Below are positions 1 through 10,975 of a stretch of 64,000 nt of DNA, piece after piece. This DNA comes from Apiospora phragmitis (lineage: Eukaryota > Ascomycota > Sordariomycetes > Amphisphaeriales > Apiosporaceae). The notes under the pieces were generated by a model. The model ran no database searches and had not been told where the DNA came from. It saw only the letters and a program-made list of their open reading frames with translations. The stretch lies in contig JAQQWL010000015.1 in the NCBI GenBank assembly GCA_038363925.1, forward strand, positions 930,001 through 994,000. The letters run 5' to 3'. The first letter of the stretch is position 1. The number at the start of each line of letters is the position of its first letter. Made by a program: the position numbers and the translations under genes.

Positions 1-350
1 GTGGTTCCGGGTTCTGCTGCTGCTTCATTTTCGGTTGTGGTCGCCGTAGATGCTGTTGTTACATCATCATCAGCAGCAGCAGAGGGCTTCAGACAGATGA
101 CGACGCCCAGGAGGGCCTCGAGCAAATCCTTCTTGTACTCCTGGCTCGTCGTCTTATTCTGGGGCGTCGGAAGCCGGTAGGAGAGCCCCGACTGCGCGAA
201 CATGTTGCCCTCCACGGCGAGGAAGAAGGCTTCATCCTCGGGGGTGTCCTCCGGGGCCCGATAGATCAGTCGCGGAGAGTGGAAAGGGTCAAAAGGCCGT
301 CCGGTGATCTGGAGGGGTGATAGCTGGGCAGTAGCAGGCATCGTCGACAT
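1..350 (-). CDS. GNAT-like N-acetyltransferase, N-terminal part (cut by window edge)
   Basis: The reading frame opens at an ATG at 350 (a second in-frame ATG lies three codons later) and runs without a stop off the left edge, so about 116 N-terminal residues are visible. The segment containing FHSPRLIYRAPEDTPEDEAF and a following hydrophobic LLEALLGVVICL stretch resembles the beginning of fungal GNAT-fold acetyltransferases that acylate small molecules or protein N-termini with acetyl-CoA. The acetyl-CoA-binding R/Q-x-x-G-x-G/A loop would lie beyond the window, so the catalytic core is not seen. An Ala/Thr/Glu-rich low-complexity linker near residues 95-116 is usual for fungal members. Family assignment is by recall of the N-terminal signature only. 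Confidence 0.6.
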   Translation of the reverse strand, partial: MSTMPATAQLSPLQITGRPFDPFHSPRLIYRAPEDTPEDEAFFLAVEGNMFAQSGLSYRLPTPQNKTTSQEYKKDLLEALLGVVICLKPSAAADDDVTTASTATTTENEAAAEPGT

Positions 351-1094
351 GAAGGGTAATCTGGTCTTTGCGCGTGTTTCGTTCCTGCTGGGCTGACCTG
401 GCATGAAGCGAAAACAAATAGATAGAAATAAATGATGAAATGAAACACAGTCAAGACGAATTATCTGATTGGAAATGTATGAGAGAAGACAGTGTAGCAT
501 TAAATTCCAAGACAGACTTGTTTAATTTCTGATTTCGCCGTATTTATAGATGCTTGGCAAGTGTAGTAAGTAGTAAAGTTGGCCAAGGAGTGAACCTACT
601 GCCAATGCCACTAAAGCCTGCTGCAACGCAGACCTGCGACTCACATTAGCAATAATCCAATGAGTACCTACACTGTAGCCAATGAGTAATTTGACAGTAA
701 CGCTGGGGGCTGGTGGCAGTAGCATTGAGATAGGTATAGCATAATAGGGCTAGGGTCGGAGTCAACATCATATTATGTCACATCTACCCCTATAAGCCGT
801 CTTAAATGGGGCCTCCGAAATTTAGTTTGCAGCAGTGCAGTTACAATATGATCTGGAGAACAGCAGCTAAGTGGTCGGGTCGGCGTTTCTCGGGTTACAC
901 ATGCCATAAGCATAGCGAACATGTCACTCGACGGTGCATTGCTGTCGATGCCGGTGACTCAGAGCAAAAGGGTACTGCATCATCGGCAAATCACACCCTA
1001 GCTTTTGATTGGGCACAATTCAAATTCCCAATGATGTTGGACAAAAGCAATCATGATTCATTATGATTCGAAATTTGAACTCGCGCCATGCTGA
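351..1094. other. Intergenic stretch, no gene recognised
   Basis: Upstream region of the leftmost gene. Only short open frames without family resemblance were found; no RNA gene or repeat is evident. Confidence 0.5.
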
Positions 1095-2165
1095 CCGATC
1101 TTGAACTGACTGCCAACCACACAGCCAGTTTACTTTATTATTCCCACCGAATTGGTACTTGCTATCAGCCACGCCACCTGAAAGGCCGGTAGTGGCTATG
1201 CGAAACGTGTTGGGAGCTTGAGAAGGCCAGAGAAGGCCAGAGAAGGCCAGAGAAGGGCCGGGGGAGGGGTGGGGGGGGGGGAGTGGCAGCAAACTTACCA
1301 TAGTCGTTGTAAAAAACGGTAGCATTCGTGCGATCCGCAAACACCCCGGCGCCGCCGGGCCCGTAGACGAACTCTTGGCTCTCGAGGACGGTAGTACCGC
1401 CGCTGACGGCGCAGCTCTGGCCCTCGCGGTCGACGTACAGGCCCGCGACGTCCCTGCTGCGGCAGACGCGGATCTTATGCTCGACGCCGGGCGCGGGCTT
1501 GGACTTGTCGAAGCCGCCGCAGATGCCCTCGTTCCAGAAGATGTACTACATGCTCTGGCGCTCCCAGACGTCGCCGCCCTCCTATGCCGGCCTGACGGCA
1601 GCCTGGAACGCGATCTGCGTGTAGAGGACCATGGGGTCCTGCTTGAAGGCGTCGGCCGCCAGGGGCACCTGGCGGATGTCGCCCCCGGACCGAACCGAAG
1701 TTCGTGACTCAGCCGTTGCCAGCCCGCACCAAGATGGCGTTGAAGGTGTCGCCGTTCTTGGACTGGACGCCCGTGCCGCCGTGGTGGATCCTGGTGCCGA
1801 GTTCCATGGTGGGCGAGTGGGCGTATCCTATGGTCGAGTTCTGCAGGCCAGAAGACGAGACAGTCTAATACATGACGCATTGGTCCCCGACCTTTTGCAT
1901 GTCAGGAGTCTGATATGCACGTTAGTCAGTATGTCACTCTACCTAGTGAATGGTCGAAGCTGCCTGGCTACGTACTTAAAGGTCCTGATTGCGATTGCCA
2001 GCAAGATTGATGTTGCTGCCCTTAGGTAGTACAGCCCCTAAGGTCTCCCAACGGCCGTCGAAACCGATGGGCTTCTAGACGGTGACCCGGCTACTTGTAT
2101 TGAAGCGGAAGTAGACACCATCGGAGGCGCGCTGGATGACGGAGGGATCATGGGCTTCGCACTGA
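1095..2165 (-). pseudogene. Decayed GH43 arabinan endo-1,5-alpha-L-arabinosidase
   Basis: Minus-strand pieces in shifting frames line up in order with fungal endo-arabinanases, secreted enzymes that hydrolyse the alpha-1,5-arabinan of pectin. The N-terminal HDPSVIQRASDGVYFRF (about 2105-2160) holds the catalytic-base Asp region. Then come SSGLQNSTIGYAHSPTME and GVQSKNGDTFNAI (about 1740-1860), YIFWNEGICGGFDKSKPAPG (about 1480-1550) and VLESQEFVYGPGGAGVF (about 1345-1400). After an intron whose donor is GTAAGTTT near 1300, GVADSKYQFG follows. In-frame TAG/TGA codons interrupt the tyrosine-rich substrate-cleft motifs, and at least one frame change is present, so no functional enzyme can be made. 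The lesions are mostly not C-to-T, which argues for ordinary decay rather than RIP. No convincing signal-peptide exon was found upstream. Confidence 0.8.
1220..1285. repeat. 10-bp tandem repeat followed by poly-G tract
   Basis: The unit AGAAGGCCAG occurs three times perfectly plus a partial copy (1221-1257), immediately followed by a G-rich tract to about 1285. It lies inside the intron of the dead GH43 gene. Confidence 0.85.
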
Positions 2166-2814
2166 CCAGATCAGGCGGCCTGACATGTACAGTATTAAAG
2201 TAAGTCGGGCTTCCCATGATGCGACGATGGACCATCAGCGCGCAAGGGGGGTTGGGCTCCATCCCGAACGTGTGCACGCTCTCTTAGGGTCACCATCGTG
2301 GATTGCCCAGGAGCCAGTAGCTCATGACGTCGAACGGAGTTGGGCCAGCTCTTGATGCAATCCGTGGATTTTCGTGGACTGTCTTGGTTGGCTGTTTGAG
2401 AAATGTGACCTGGGCTCGTTTCCAGTGGACGGCATTCTATTTGTAACGGCCCTCTGGCTGCGGCGGACGCGGGACCTTCAATTCCCACTAAAGCACCCGT
2501 CAGATGCGGCTGAACCACATTTCAGGACATGTACATACACAACATTACAGCTCGCACCTACTGACCAGGAAGTCCATCTTGTCATTTATCTCAGGCAGAA
2601 CTGTTTTGGTGCCATTTCCCAGCCCTGGATTGGTGTTCTCAAGGCATATGAGCAAGCACCGGCACTGGAATGATTATGATAGAAGTATGATCAAGTCAAT
2701 TAGGGTCATTAGGAGCTATTAGTACAGTCGTGTTCTTCCGCCAAGATCCTCCTGGGCCATTCCACATCCTTCATGTGCCTTTGCCTTCGAAAACATCGGA
2801 TCCATTCATCTTGT
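2166..2814. other. No gene recognised
   Basis: This may contain the lost 5' exon of the arabinanase (an ATG-bearing open frame covers 2195-2518 on the minus strand), but no motif supports it. Nothing else is evident. Confidence 0.4.
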
Positions 2815-3656
2815 CTAAGTGCAGGTGACATGCGAGCGAATCCACGTGCGACCCGACAAGAAACACCGACTACCCTTGGCGCTGCAGAAGGAGCCCTGCT
2901 CACAGGCCTTGTGTCTTGGCAAGCCCTTGATTCTGATCCTGCATTGGCCACCGGCGGCGGTACACTTACCCTCCCGCGTCTTGTCCAAAGCCTCAGTCGA
3001 AGCTTCGGTATCCTCCTCTCGCTCTTCGAGAGTGGTCTCAACATTGTCGTCCGTGGCTGGTGCAGGAGTGTGATGCGTTGTGTAGAGTGAATCCAACCAG
3101 GCTACCTGCAAGGAGCCAGTGGCTTGGACTTCAACTGTTCCAATTTTTGTGATGAAATTAATTGGAAGGACCCATGCATCAACTTGTGGAGCGCCGTTGG
3201 GTTCCGGCCCAGTGGTTGCACTGGCAGGAATCTCGAGTGCGACATCAAGCCTAGCTCCGTATTGACCAACGCGGTAACTGAAAGGGAAAGGCCCCAAAGT
3301 CTTATGTGGTGAGTCCCAGTGAAAGGTCGGCTCGCCCACGACGGCACTCAGTGTTGTGGTGCGTGGGGTGTATGTGGGAGTCCCGGACTGGATAACTGAG
3401 GGAAACCATTCCTGGGGGACGGACCTGGTGACAGTAAACGTGCTTGGGTAGCTGTGGGAATATCAGTTGAGATAGTGCGGGTGATTTGATAGGTTTCTTC
3501 CGTGGTGTGGACGGCAACAGCGCTGGGCTCCTCGTGATGGCCATGGTCAATTCCGATGGAGATGTTGATGTCATCGTCGTGGCTGTCAGTGGGCAAAGCC
3601 AGGCCTGAGCCAGCGAGACCCACAGCGGTGGCGAGGGTGGTCTGGGTGAAGTGCAT
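2815..3656 (-). CDS. Secreted protein of unknown function, interrupted by a one-base frameshift
   Basis: Starts at the ATG at 3656 with a clear signal peptide (MHFTQTTLATAVGLAGSGLA) and runs in one frame to about 3447, then continues in the next frame to a TAG at 2815-2817. The second frame reads STFTVTRSVPQEWFP through GAPQVDAWVLPINF and on to a Cys-rich tail (KCTAAGGQC, KACEQGSFCS). The switch falls in a CCC run at about 3447; adding one C would restore a single frame of roughly 280 residues. A perfect-looking GTAAGT near 2972 could instead mark an intron that removes part of the Cys-rich tail. I do not recognise a named domain. An extracellular, Ser/Thr-rich wall or matrix protein is an inference from the signal peptide and composition. 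Confidence 0.6.
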
Positions 3657-4579
3657 CGTGGCTGGATGGACTGGAATGTGCAAGTGATGGAAAGTGGAAG
3701 AACCCAAACGGAAGAACGGCGAGGAGTACTCGAGCCAAAAGAAATGAAAGTGAGAAGAAGAAGTGAGTGTGACTTGGTCGTTCTGGTCGGGGTGAAGCAA
3801 AAAGATGATGGTGATAATGCTGTGGTGTTGAAAAACTGCTTGGATGGATGGTATAAAGAAGAAGAGAGTGCGTGTCGAAGAGCTTGTGGCCAGGACGGGT
3901 ACCTATTTATGGCCAACGCAGTTGTGAGCATTCCCCAACATATTGCCACATGTTGGGAGGTAGAAACAGGCACCAGTGCAATTAGAGCGCGCTCTTTCCT
4001 TTGCGTAGCCGATATGATGCAGGCTATGAAACCAAAGTCGGTTCATGTGGAGGGCTAGCAATACTGAGGGAAAGAAGGAGACGTCTTTTCTCCAGGGCCC
4101 TTTGCTCCGCAACCCACAAGCTCAAGTTCCCAGGCACTGCTGTTTCCCGTCTAGAATCTGTTGCCTTCTTCAATACCGTCACTCATGGTTCCTGAACTTG
4201 CAAGAAGTGCTTGTGGTGCATGTGATGACCTCGGGATGCCTACCAAATGCTGTGATGGGAGAGAAGGCACCCCTTTGGTCTGCGCAGTACTGAAACAGGC
4301 CTGCCAACCACTTCCATACTCTGCTGAAGATGGCATCAGTTCCCATAAAGCACGTAGTTGGACACGCTTGGTTACTTCCCCAACTTGGAAAGTCAACTTT
4401 ATCCAAAATGTTTGCACGTGTTCAATGATTATCAATATACTCCGACGTCCACTGGGATTGCTAAAAGAAATAAATTCACGCACCATCTAGGTCTCCAATG
4501 CGACTGTTCTTTCCAAGAGCATCTGCCCTCTGATGATGAACTCCTCCAAGCCGAGGTACCATTGCACCAACTTTCCCAC
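3657..4579. other. No gene recognised
   Basis: Upstream region of the secreted-protein gene and downstream region of the long decayed gene. Open frames here are short, mutually overlapping and without recognisable motifs. Confidence 0.4.
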
Positions 4580-5816
4580 CTACTCCTTTCGAGTACCGGA
4601 AGTCTCACGCGCCCTCAACAGGCCTCCCAGGGCAGCTTCCTTCTCCAACACAGCAACAAGTTCCCTGTGCTCTCTCTTCCACTCCAATGCCAAATCCCGC
4701 ACCATCTCGTCCTCGCTCCGCAACCACGTGCCGACCATTGCTCCCAGGCCACCAGCTAAGCGCCGCTTCTCTGCGGCTGCAGAGTTTGACTCGTCCTTGT
4801 CCTTGTCCTTATCTTCCGCAATCCTGGTGACGTAATTCTTGCCGGCCCGGATAAGATGCATCGCGACCGAAACCTGTACCAAGTTGAGTGCAGACAACGT
4901 GTTGCCGCCACCGCCGCCGCCCATAGTAGTTGTGGTCGTAGCCGTAGTATCAGTAGTACTAGCAGTGTCTGTTGCCAGTTGACCGAGATGCACCGCCACC
5001 CATAGCTGTTCCTCATCGTTGATCATGGAGCGATCGGAAGACTTGGCCTCTTCAGCGATCTTGTGCCACTGAAGGTGATTCCCACCCTCGAGCAAAGACA
5101 AGAGCGTCTACCGCAGCGAGGTTGCGTACTCCCGACAGGCCCCATCAACCTCTCCACCGTCCGGGATCCCAGTGAAGGGATTCAGCCATAGACAGAGCGT
5201 CGTAGTCGACGGCAGCAGCGAGTGTCTCCTTTGCTTCCTGTGCGCCTCTCTCTCGGCCATGACCAGCGAAGCCATACTCTCTAGGACTACGCGACCCTTG
5301 CTGTTCCACTCCGAGAAAGCCGCAGCACTGAGCGCTCCCCGCGATCCGGACTCTTTGCCAGTCGCGGGCGGGTGGTATGTATTTGCGATCTCGTGCCAGT
5401 GGTCGACGTTGCTCTCGTAGTCCCCGAGCAGCGCGGAGCATTGCTCGGTCAGCATGTCGATAAGTCTCGGGAGTATGGGATCCGTCGTCTTCGCGTCGCG
5501 CAAGAACTTGACTGTCGCGAGCACTCCATAAAAGGTGTTGGAGTCGTAGGTGCGCAGGAAATGGACCACTTCCGGCTGCTTTCGTAGCTCAGTGTTGGAA
5601 CGCAATGGGGTGCTGAACTTGCGCAGCGGCTCCGGGCGGCTGAAATACCACACGGTGTACTTGTGAAAGATCTCCAATGCCGCAAACGGCATGAGTTTCC
5701 AGTACCTCTGCAAAGGGACCCTCCAAGCCTCTGGTAAAAAATTGGTGTCCAATAAAATACGCACGCACCACCATTGGCCGATTTCCCTCGCCATCACCAC
5801 CCCTTTCCAGATACTA

Positions 5817-7119
5817 ATAGTACCGCCATTTTAGCAGCTACTTTTATACAATTTACTTTATTCGAACCGTAATTAATTAAATATTAATAGTGATTATACC
5901 AGCCTTTTACGCGACGCATAGCAGCAATGCGACGCGGGATAGAGCGTAGTAGCCGTAATATTAAAGTAGGATCTATCGAAGCCCACGCCATCTCAATTAT
6001 TTCTTTCGCATATCTCTCGTCGGTCATGTTCTCTTTCAGATATTGAAAGCGAGGCTCGATTTCGTATATCTTCGACTTAAGGGCTTTCCACACGTGTTCA
6101 ATGGGGTTTAAATCAGGTGAATGTGCCGGCCACTGGATAGTCCATATACCCTTCGATTCGAGGAACTCCTTCACGGCGTTGCCGCGATGAATACGCGCGT
6201 TATCCTGCATAAAAGGGTCACCAGGCTCGTAAAAGGGAAGGAGGGCAGCCTCGAGAACCTCAATATACCGGGCAGAAGTGAAGCCGCCGGCAGGAGAGTC
6301 GGGGTCTCCCCGGCAGAAGATAAGGGGGCTGGTCCCGGCCTCTCTTTCCCTCTGCCACACCATTGCCCACACCATGATACTGATTCGAGGCCTGGAATGA
6401 TTCTGCGGGCTTATAAGGTCCTTTCGGAAACGTTCTGTGCTGTACCGAAAGACCCATTGGCCTGGTATGTGCGGTGCGTTCTAAATAGTGCATTCGTCTG
6501 AAAAGAAGCAAAGCAGCAGCTGTTTCATACGCGCCGGCGAGGACCAATAACGGCAAAACGCGAGCCGTTCTTTAGCGTCCTTTTTCGTCAAGAGGATGCG
6601 CTTCGCAGCGCGCCAGCGACCGACCTTCCATTTGCGAAGGTTGCGGCGTGCGGTGTTGACGGAGAAGGAGCGCGGTCTCGATCCTGAGCATGACATTCAT
6701 ATCTAAGCAGAGCTCTCTCCAAGTAGCACGGGGCTTCCGGCGCACCAATTGAACCAGATAGCGCTCTTGCCGTGTCGATAATCTACGACGTCGGCCAGAA
6801 CCCTGCTTCCTTTTCGGTGATTTTCGTTGAATGAAGCGCTTTACGAGGTTATTGATGGTTGCTGGCCGACGCGTGCCGAACGCGTCTGCGATGACCCTCC
6901 TTGGCACACCGGCAATCGAGAGCGCGGTAATGGCCGTAATTGCGTGGGAAGAGAAATCGCCATTTGGCTTGCGATCTGCGGTCAAGATGCGACCAAATTC
7001 GGTAATATCCATGTTGGATTAACGAAGTTATAGTAAAAGGAAGTTGAAAGGAAGGAAAAGATGATGAGATGAGATTTCTGGTGTTGGTGGTGCGTGCGTG
7101 TTTTTTTGGCACGTCACTT
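5817..7119 (-). mobile_element. Tc1/mariner-type DNA transposon (DD34E), inactive
   Basis: A 1.3-kb insertion is bounded by TA dinucleotides at 5815-5816 and 7120-7121, as expected for Tc1 family target duplication. The outer ends read AAGTGACGTGCCA (right, inward) and ATAGTACCGCCA (left, inward), only loosely alike, so the exact termini are tentative. The size matches Tc1-like elements. It carries one transposase gene, described separately, in the same orientation as the host gene it splits. Confidence 0.75.
5884..7012 (-). pseudogene. Tc1-type DDE transposase, broken
   Basis: The frame starts at an ATG at 7012. Residues 25-110 contain a helix-turn-helix region (AFGTRRPATINNLVKRF) and a basic stretch (SPKRKQGSGRRRRLS), followed by RKPRATWRELCLDMN. 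A frame change occurs near 6690. The following segment keeps the first catalytic Asp (SDE, about 6495), then meets an in-frame TAG at about 6481-6483. The C-terminal part from 6375 shows QDNARIHRGNAVKEF with the second Asp and SPDLNPIEHVWKALK with the Glu. Thirty-four residues separate these two, the DD34E spacing of the Tc1 group. With one frameshift and one stop it cannot encode active transposase. Confidence 0.88.
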
Positions 7120-10100
7120 TACCTTAGGGATTTCCGGAAGATCACCAATCGAGACAGGTGCGTCGTACTTAAGCAGAAAGACCTCAACCCACCGCCGATG
7201 CTCGGCTACCGAGGCTTTCCAGAGAGGCCAGACAATGCGCTTGGTATACGTTGAAATCACCCCGTTGAACTTGCTATCTTCGTGAACGTAGCTGCCGAGC
7301 CCGTCCCGCATAAGGATCTCCTTGACCAATGCCTCGTTGTCTTCGGAGATTTCGGGTAGCTCCCGGTTTTGAAGGACGGCCTCCCAATCAGTACTGATGC
7401 GCTCGTTGACGCTAGCCGCGACCGGGACGACGGTTTCGATGGCGGTCAATACTTTCATGGTCACCCGGTTGCTCTCCCACTTCCCGTCATCTCCCGGGCC
7501 CAGCTTGGTCAACACGTTGCAGAGGCTCTGTAGCGTCGCGATCCGGATGTCACGATGTGTGGCCACTTTGGAGAGCTCCGCGAGCACCTCCACGGCCGCC
7601 TCAACCGAAATGTAGTCGGCGTTGTCCAAGAGCCGGGCCAGATGCTTCACGGTAGTCACCTTGGCCAGCGACCGAGGCGGCGCGTGTTTTGTCGGCTCTG
7701 GCTCGCCCACTTTCACGACCGATTGCTCCTCGAGCTTCTCTTCAATGCCCCTGGCCAGCCCGAAGAGAATGTCTTGCGCGTCCTTAGCCGGCAGTCGTTT
7801 CAGGTGTCCCGCCGATAAGAACTGTCGGTGCCAGGAGCTCGCATCGGGCCGTTCAAGGATCGTCTGCAGTATCAGGTCGTGCGCTAGCCTTGGCTTGTCG
7901 GACTCGGCCACTTTCAATAAGGCGGTGTAAGAGAGCGATTCCAAGTCGCGATCTTCTTTCTGGCGATCTTTTCGTTCCCGCCTCTTGATGTCGGTTTTGA
8001 GGTAGAGTCTTGACGGCAATGGCCAGCGAGGTAGGGGGCAGACCCCGGATATAATACTCGATCGAGCGCTTGATATGTTTCAGGAAGTCGGCACCTAGCG
8101 CCTCGACCATCTTCATGGTCCTGTCCCATGCAACGGTGAATACATCGGCCTCAGAGACCCCCAGGCGTTTCGGGACGAGTTGGAGGCACCCATATCGATG
8201 AGTAAAAACACCATCGAACATATTCTGCACGGCATGCCAATCTGCATCTTTAAAGGAAGGCTCTCGCCTTGGCCTCTTTGTAGCAGTCGCGGAGCATAAG
8301 GAGCATACCGTCGGCGATGTCCATTCTTTGCACTAGGGTGTCTAGCTTGCAACCTGCTGGAAGATCCTTTGGGATCCCGGATAGCAACTCGATTCCCTCC
8401 TTGTTCCCACAGCGTCGTTGGCGAATATCACTTTGACGGTCAAGGGGTCGCGTACGAATCGTTGCTGCCATGTGATAGTATCCGCGTATAGGCTCAAGTC
8501 CCCAGTGGTGTTGGCCAAGTCCGCCGCCCCTTTGGCGAACTGTGCCCTGTGATGTTGGTCCCTTGCCGTAGCATATTTCTTGCGAAGGTTGTCAACATCA
8601 ACAGCGATCTTTCTTTGGAACTCGGAATCTCCACGTTGGAGCATGGTAAGCAGAAGTTCGACGTTGAAGTTCTTCTGCTTCACCAGGTCAGTAAGGGAAA
8701 GAATCGATGGTCCTGTAGGAGGGTTGTATTGGCCGTAAACTGGGTCGCTGCAACCTCGTTGGCCGTCGGGTGGGCTTAGGAAGCTGTAATCGGGGTGGGC
8801 ATCCAGCAGCCTCTTCAGTAGCCCAATCACCTTCTGCGGCACGACTGGGATCAGTTGCTCAAAAAGTCCATGAGGCCATTTCTGCTTGGCAAACAATCTG
8901 AGATCCTGCTAGGTGTCGATGTCAATGCCTTTCTCAGGCACATGCAGACAATAAAGCCTCAGCAGCGGCCACTTGAGATCGTCTCGAAGACGTATCATTC
9001 TGTTACGGGAGTCTCGCCCTATGCTTGCAGCGGACCCGCTGTCGAGGCCCCATCGTAGCCCCTGGGAAACCAGCTTCTCGTGCTGTTGAGTAGGCTCCTT
9101 CTTCCACAATGCGAAAAGTCGGTTCCACATGAAGCGCAAGTCGTGACTGCTTCGGAGTTTTGGTTCGGTATCGGCCAGTTCCATGGCGAAGATGGCCAGT
9201 TCGTTGAGCCTCTCCTTTGTCGCGCCTTTCTTTCCCATACGGTTGAAAACAGACCTGAGGATCTGGAGCTCGTCCAGCTCCGTCTGCCACCACTTGTGGA
9301 GGAATGTTCCATCGAGGCGACCGCGCAACAGGCGCAGCGAGAACGCCATGGACTCAGACACATGACGAACTTCGGTCGGCATCGAAGGCTCTTTGGTAAC
9401 GCATATCTCGAAGAAGCTTTGGAGGTTCTCGTCCTTGCCGATGTGACCGCACAGCATATCGATCACCTGCTTCTGCATCCAAGCGCCGTGCCGGGCCTCG
9501 ATCCGCTTGGGGTTGCAGCCGGCGTAGAGCGGGTTCGTCTTATCCTGGGACCGCAGGAGCTTGCCCCTGAACTCGTGGGAGCAGGCGCGGACCATGCGGG
9601 CGTAGTTGTGCTGGATTGGTCGCTTGTCCGAGCTCGGGTGGTCGCTCTTGTAGTGTGTCGGCACCAGGGCTCGGAGCAGCCCCGTGACCGCCCAGGCCTG
9701 CTCCGCCGGCTTGTTTAACTTGCGGCCACCATAGCCGATCGCGCTGGCCAGCATTTTGACGTCCTCGACGGAGCTCCGCGCGAACAGGTCTATGAGGCCG
9801 ACCGTGCCACCCTAGGGCCTCCCATATCTTCTACCAGATGATGGGGTTAGCTAGCAGATAGCTCAGCTGCCTAAGCGCTACCCTGCGCACACCCTAGAGG
9901 CTGCTGCTTCTTCGCCGAGTAGACAGCGCGCCAGCAGCTCGGGTGATCTAGACCAGGACAGGACAATGGTGAATAGATGTGCCGGTAGCGTTTCGCATTT
10001 CACAAGACGCAGAAGCTCCTCGCCTATCCTGAGGTCCGAGAGACCCTGTTGCCTAAGTTCGTTAAGATAGGGGACAACCTTGTCGTTGCCAACGTACATC

Positions 10101-10135
10101 AGGCGTGCTGGATCCATGGTCAATTGCGCTGCCAT

Positions 10136-10975
10136 AGCGGGAGATGGTGGAAGAATATTGTGTATTATGTTACTATCTCAATTACGCCGTTCAGAGGAGG
10201 GGCGAAATCAGTATTTATGTGCCGCGCACCATACCAAGCGATCATGATGCTGGCGAAGTAAGTAGGTAATCTGTTTGGGGAGTGGGCTGTTGCCTGGTTC
10301 GCCGGCCAGACTGACCGGCGAGACTAAACGAGACGCTACCGTACGATCGAATAGATGCACGGACTAACCATCGATCAGCCGTACACTGGAAATAACACAA
10401 AATCAACGCGAGATAAGTATCAAATTGGCATTCAGTATTTTGAACGTTAAGAAATACAGAAACGTCAGGTTGATCTCGATTTAGGCGTGTATTAGACGTC
10501 CACGCGGCATTGTTCCGTATTTACGGGATCCTGAACTGCAGTTCAACGGTTTATTCATACCAGCCAGGCATGCCACGGTACAGGCAGGTCGTGTCCCCCA
10601 GGCCATGGGCGTAGAGGCGGCTTATAGGGCTTAGCATACCCCGCAGCAGCTGAAAGACTGGGGGGGGGGCCGGAGTGCGTGCAAGCAACCATGTGCATCT
10701 TGGGCATCCCAAAGCTGATTGATCAGAGTGAGAGTGACTCAACCAATACGAGATTGCTTTTTGAAATTTCAATTGCAAACTGGCAAAGAATACGAACTCC
10801 TGGAAGGCATAGTTGGAATCATTATAGTCGACAATTGCTGCAAGGTGTTTGTGGCCCGATTGACGTGGTGTCGTATCGAGACAGTGCAGTAAGTGCTCTA
10901 GGTGCTGAACACGGGCTGCACCGCTAGATTGGTTTGCCTCCAAGCCCCCTAATGACTCCCCGACGCTGCTAAAAA
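10136..10975. other. No gene recognised
   Basis: Upstream region of the long decayed gene, and downstream of the D-threonine-aldolase-like gene. A minus-strand open frame at 10551-10943 has no recognisable motif and is not called. Confidence 0.4.

Larger units (their letters stand above)
4580..10135 (-). pseudogene. Long conserved-looking gene of unknown function, decayed and split by a Tc1 transposon
   Basis: A chain of minus-strand coding segments begins at an ATG at 10135 and ends at a TAG at 4580-4582. It runs through about 9750-8910, 8896-8400, 8470-8250, 8230-8020, 8019-7122, then 5760-5108 and 5101-4580. The product would be about 1,450-1,500 residues, soluble, helical and charged. 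I recognise no named domain. Lesions seen: TAG codons at 9878-9880, 9831-9833, 8909-8911 and 5108-5110; frame changes near 9870, 9815, 8415, 8252 and 8020; and the transposon at 5817-7119. The segments on each side of a TAG at 8909-8911 and at 5108-5110 remain in the same frame, so those two are simple nonsense changes. The upstream flank ends in AAG and would resume with a GT after precise excision, so the insertion probably lies in or beside an intron. The predicted acceptor is near 5720. Confidence 0.7.

Noticed and set aside
1020..1880. 286-codon minus frame and 110-codon plus frame over the GH43 region
   Set aside because: They are off-frame readings of the decayed arabinanase; the true text lies in another minus frame.
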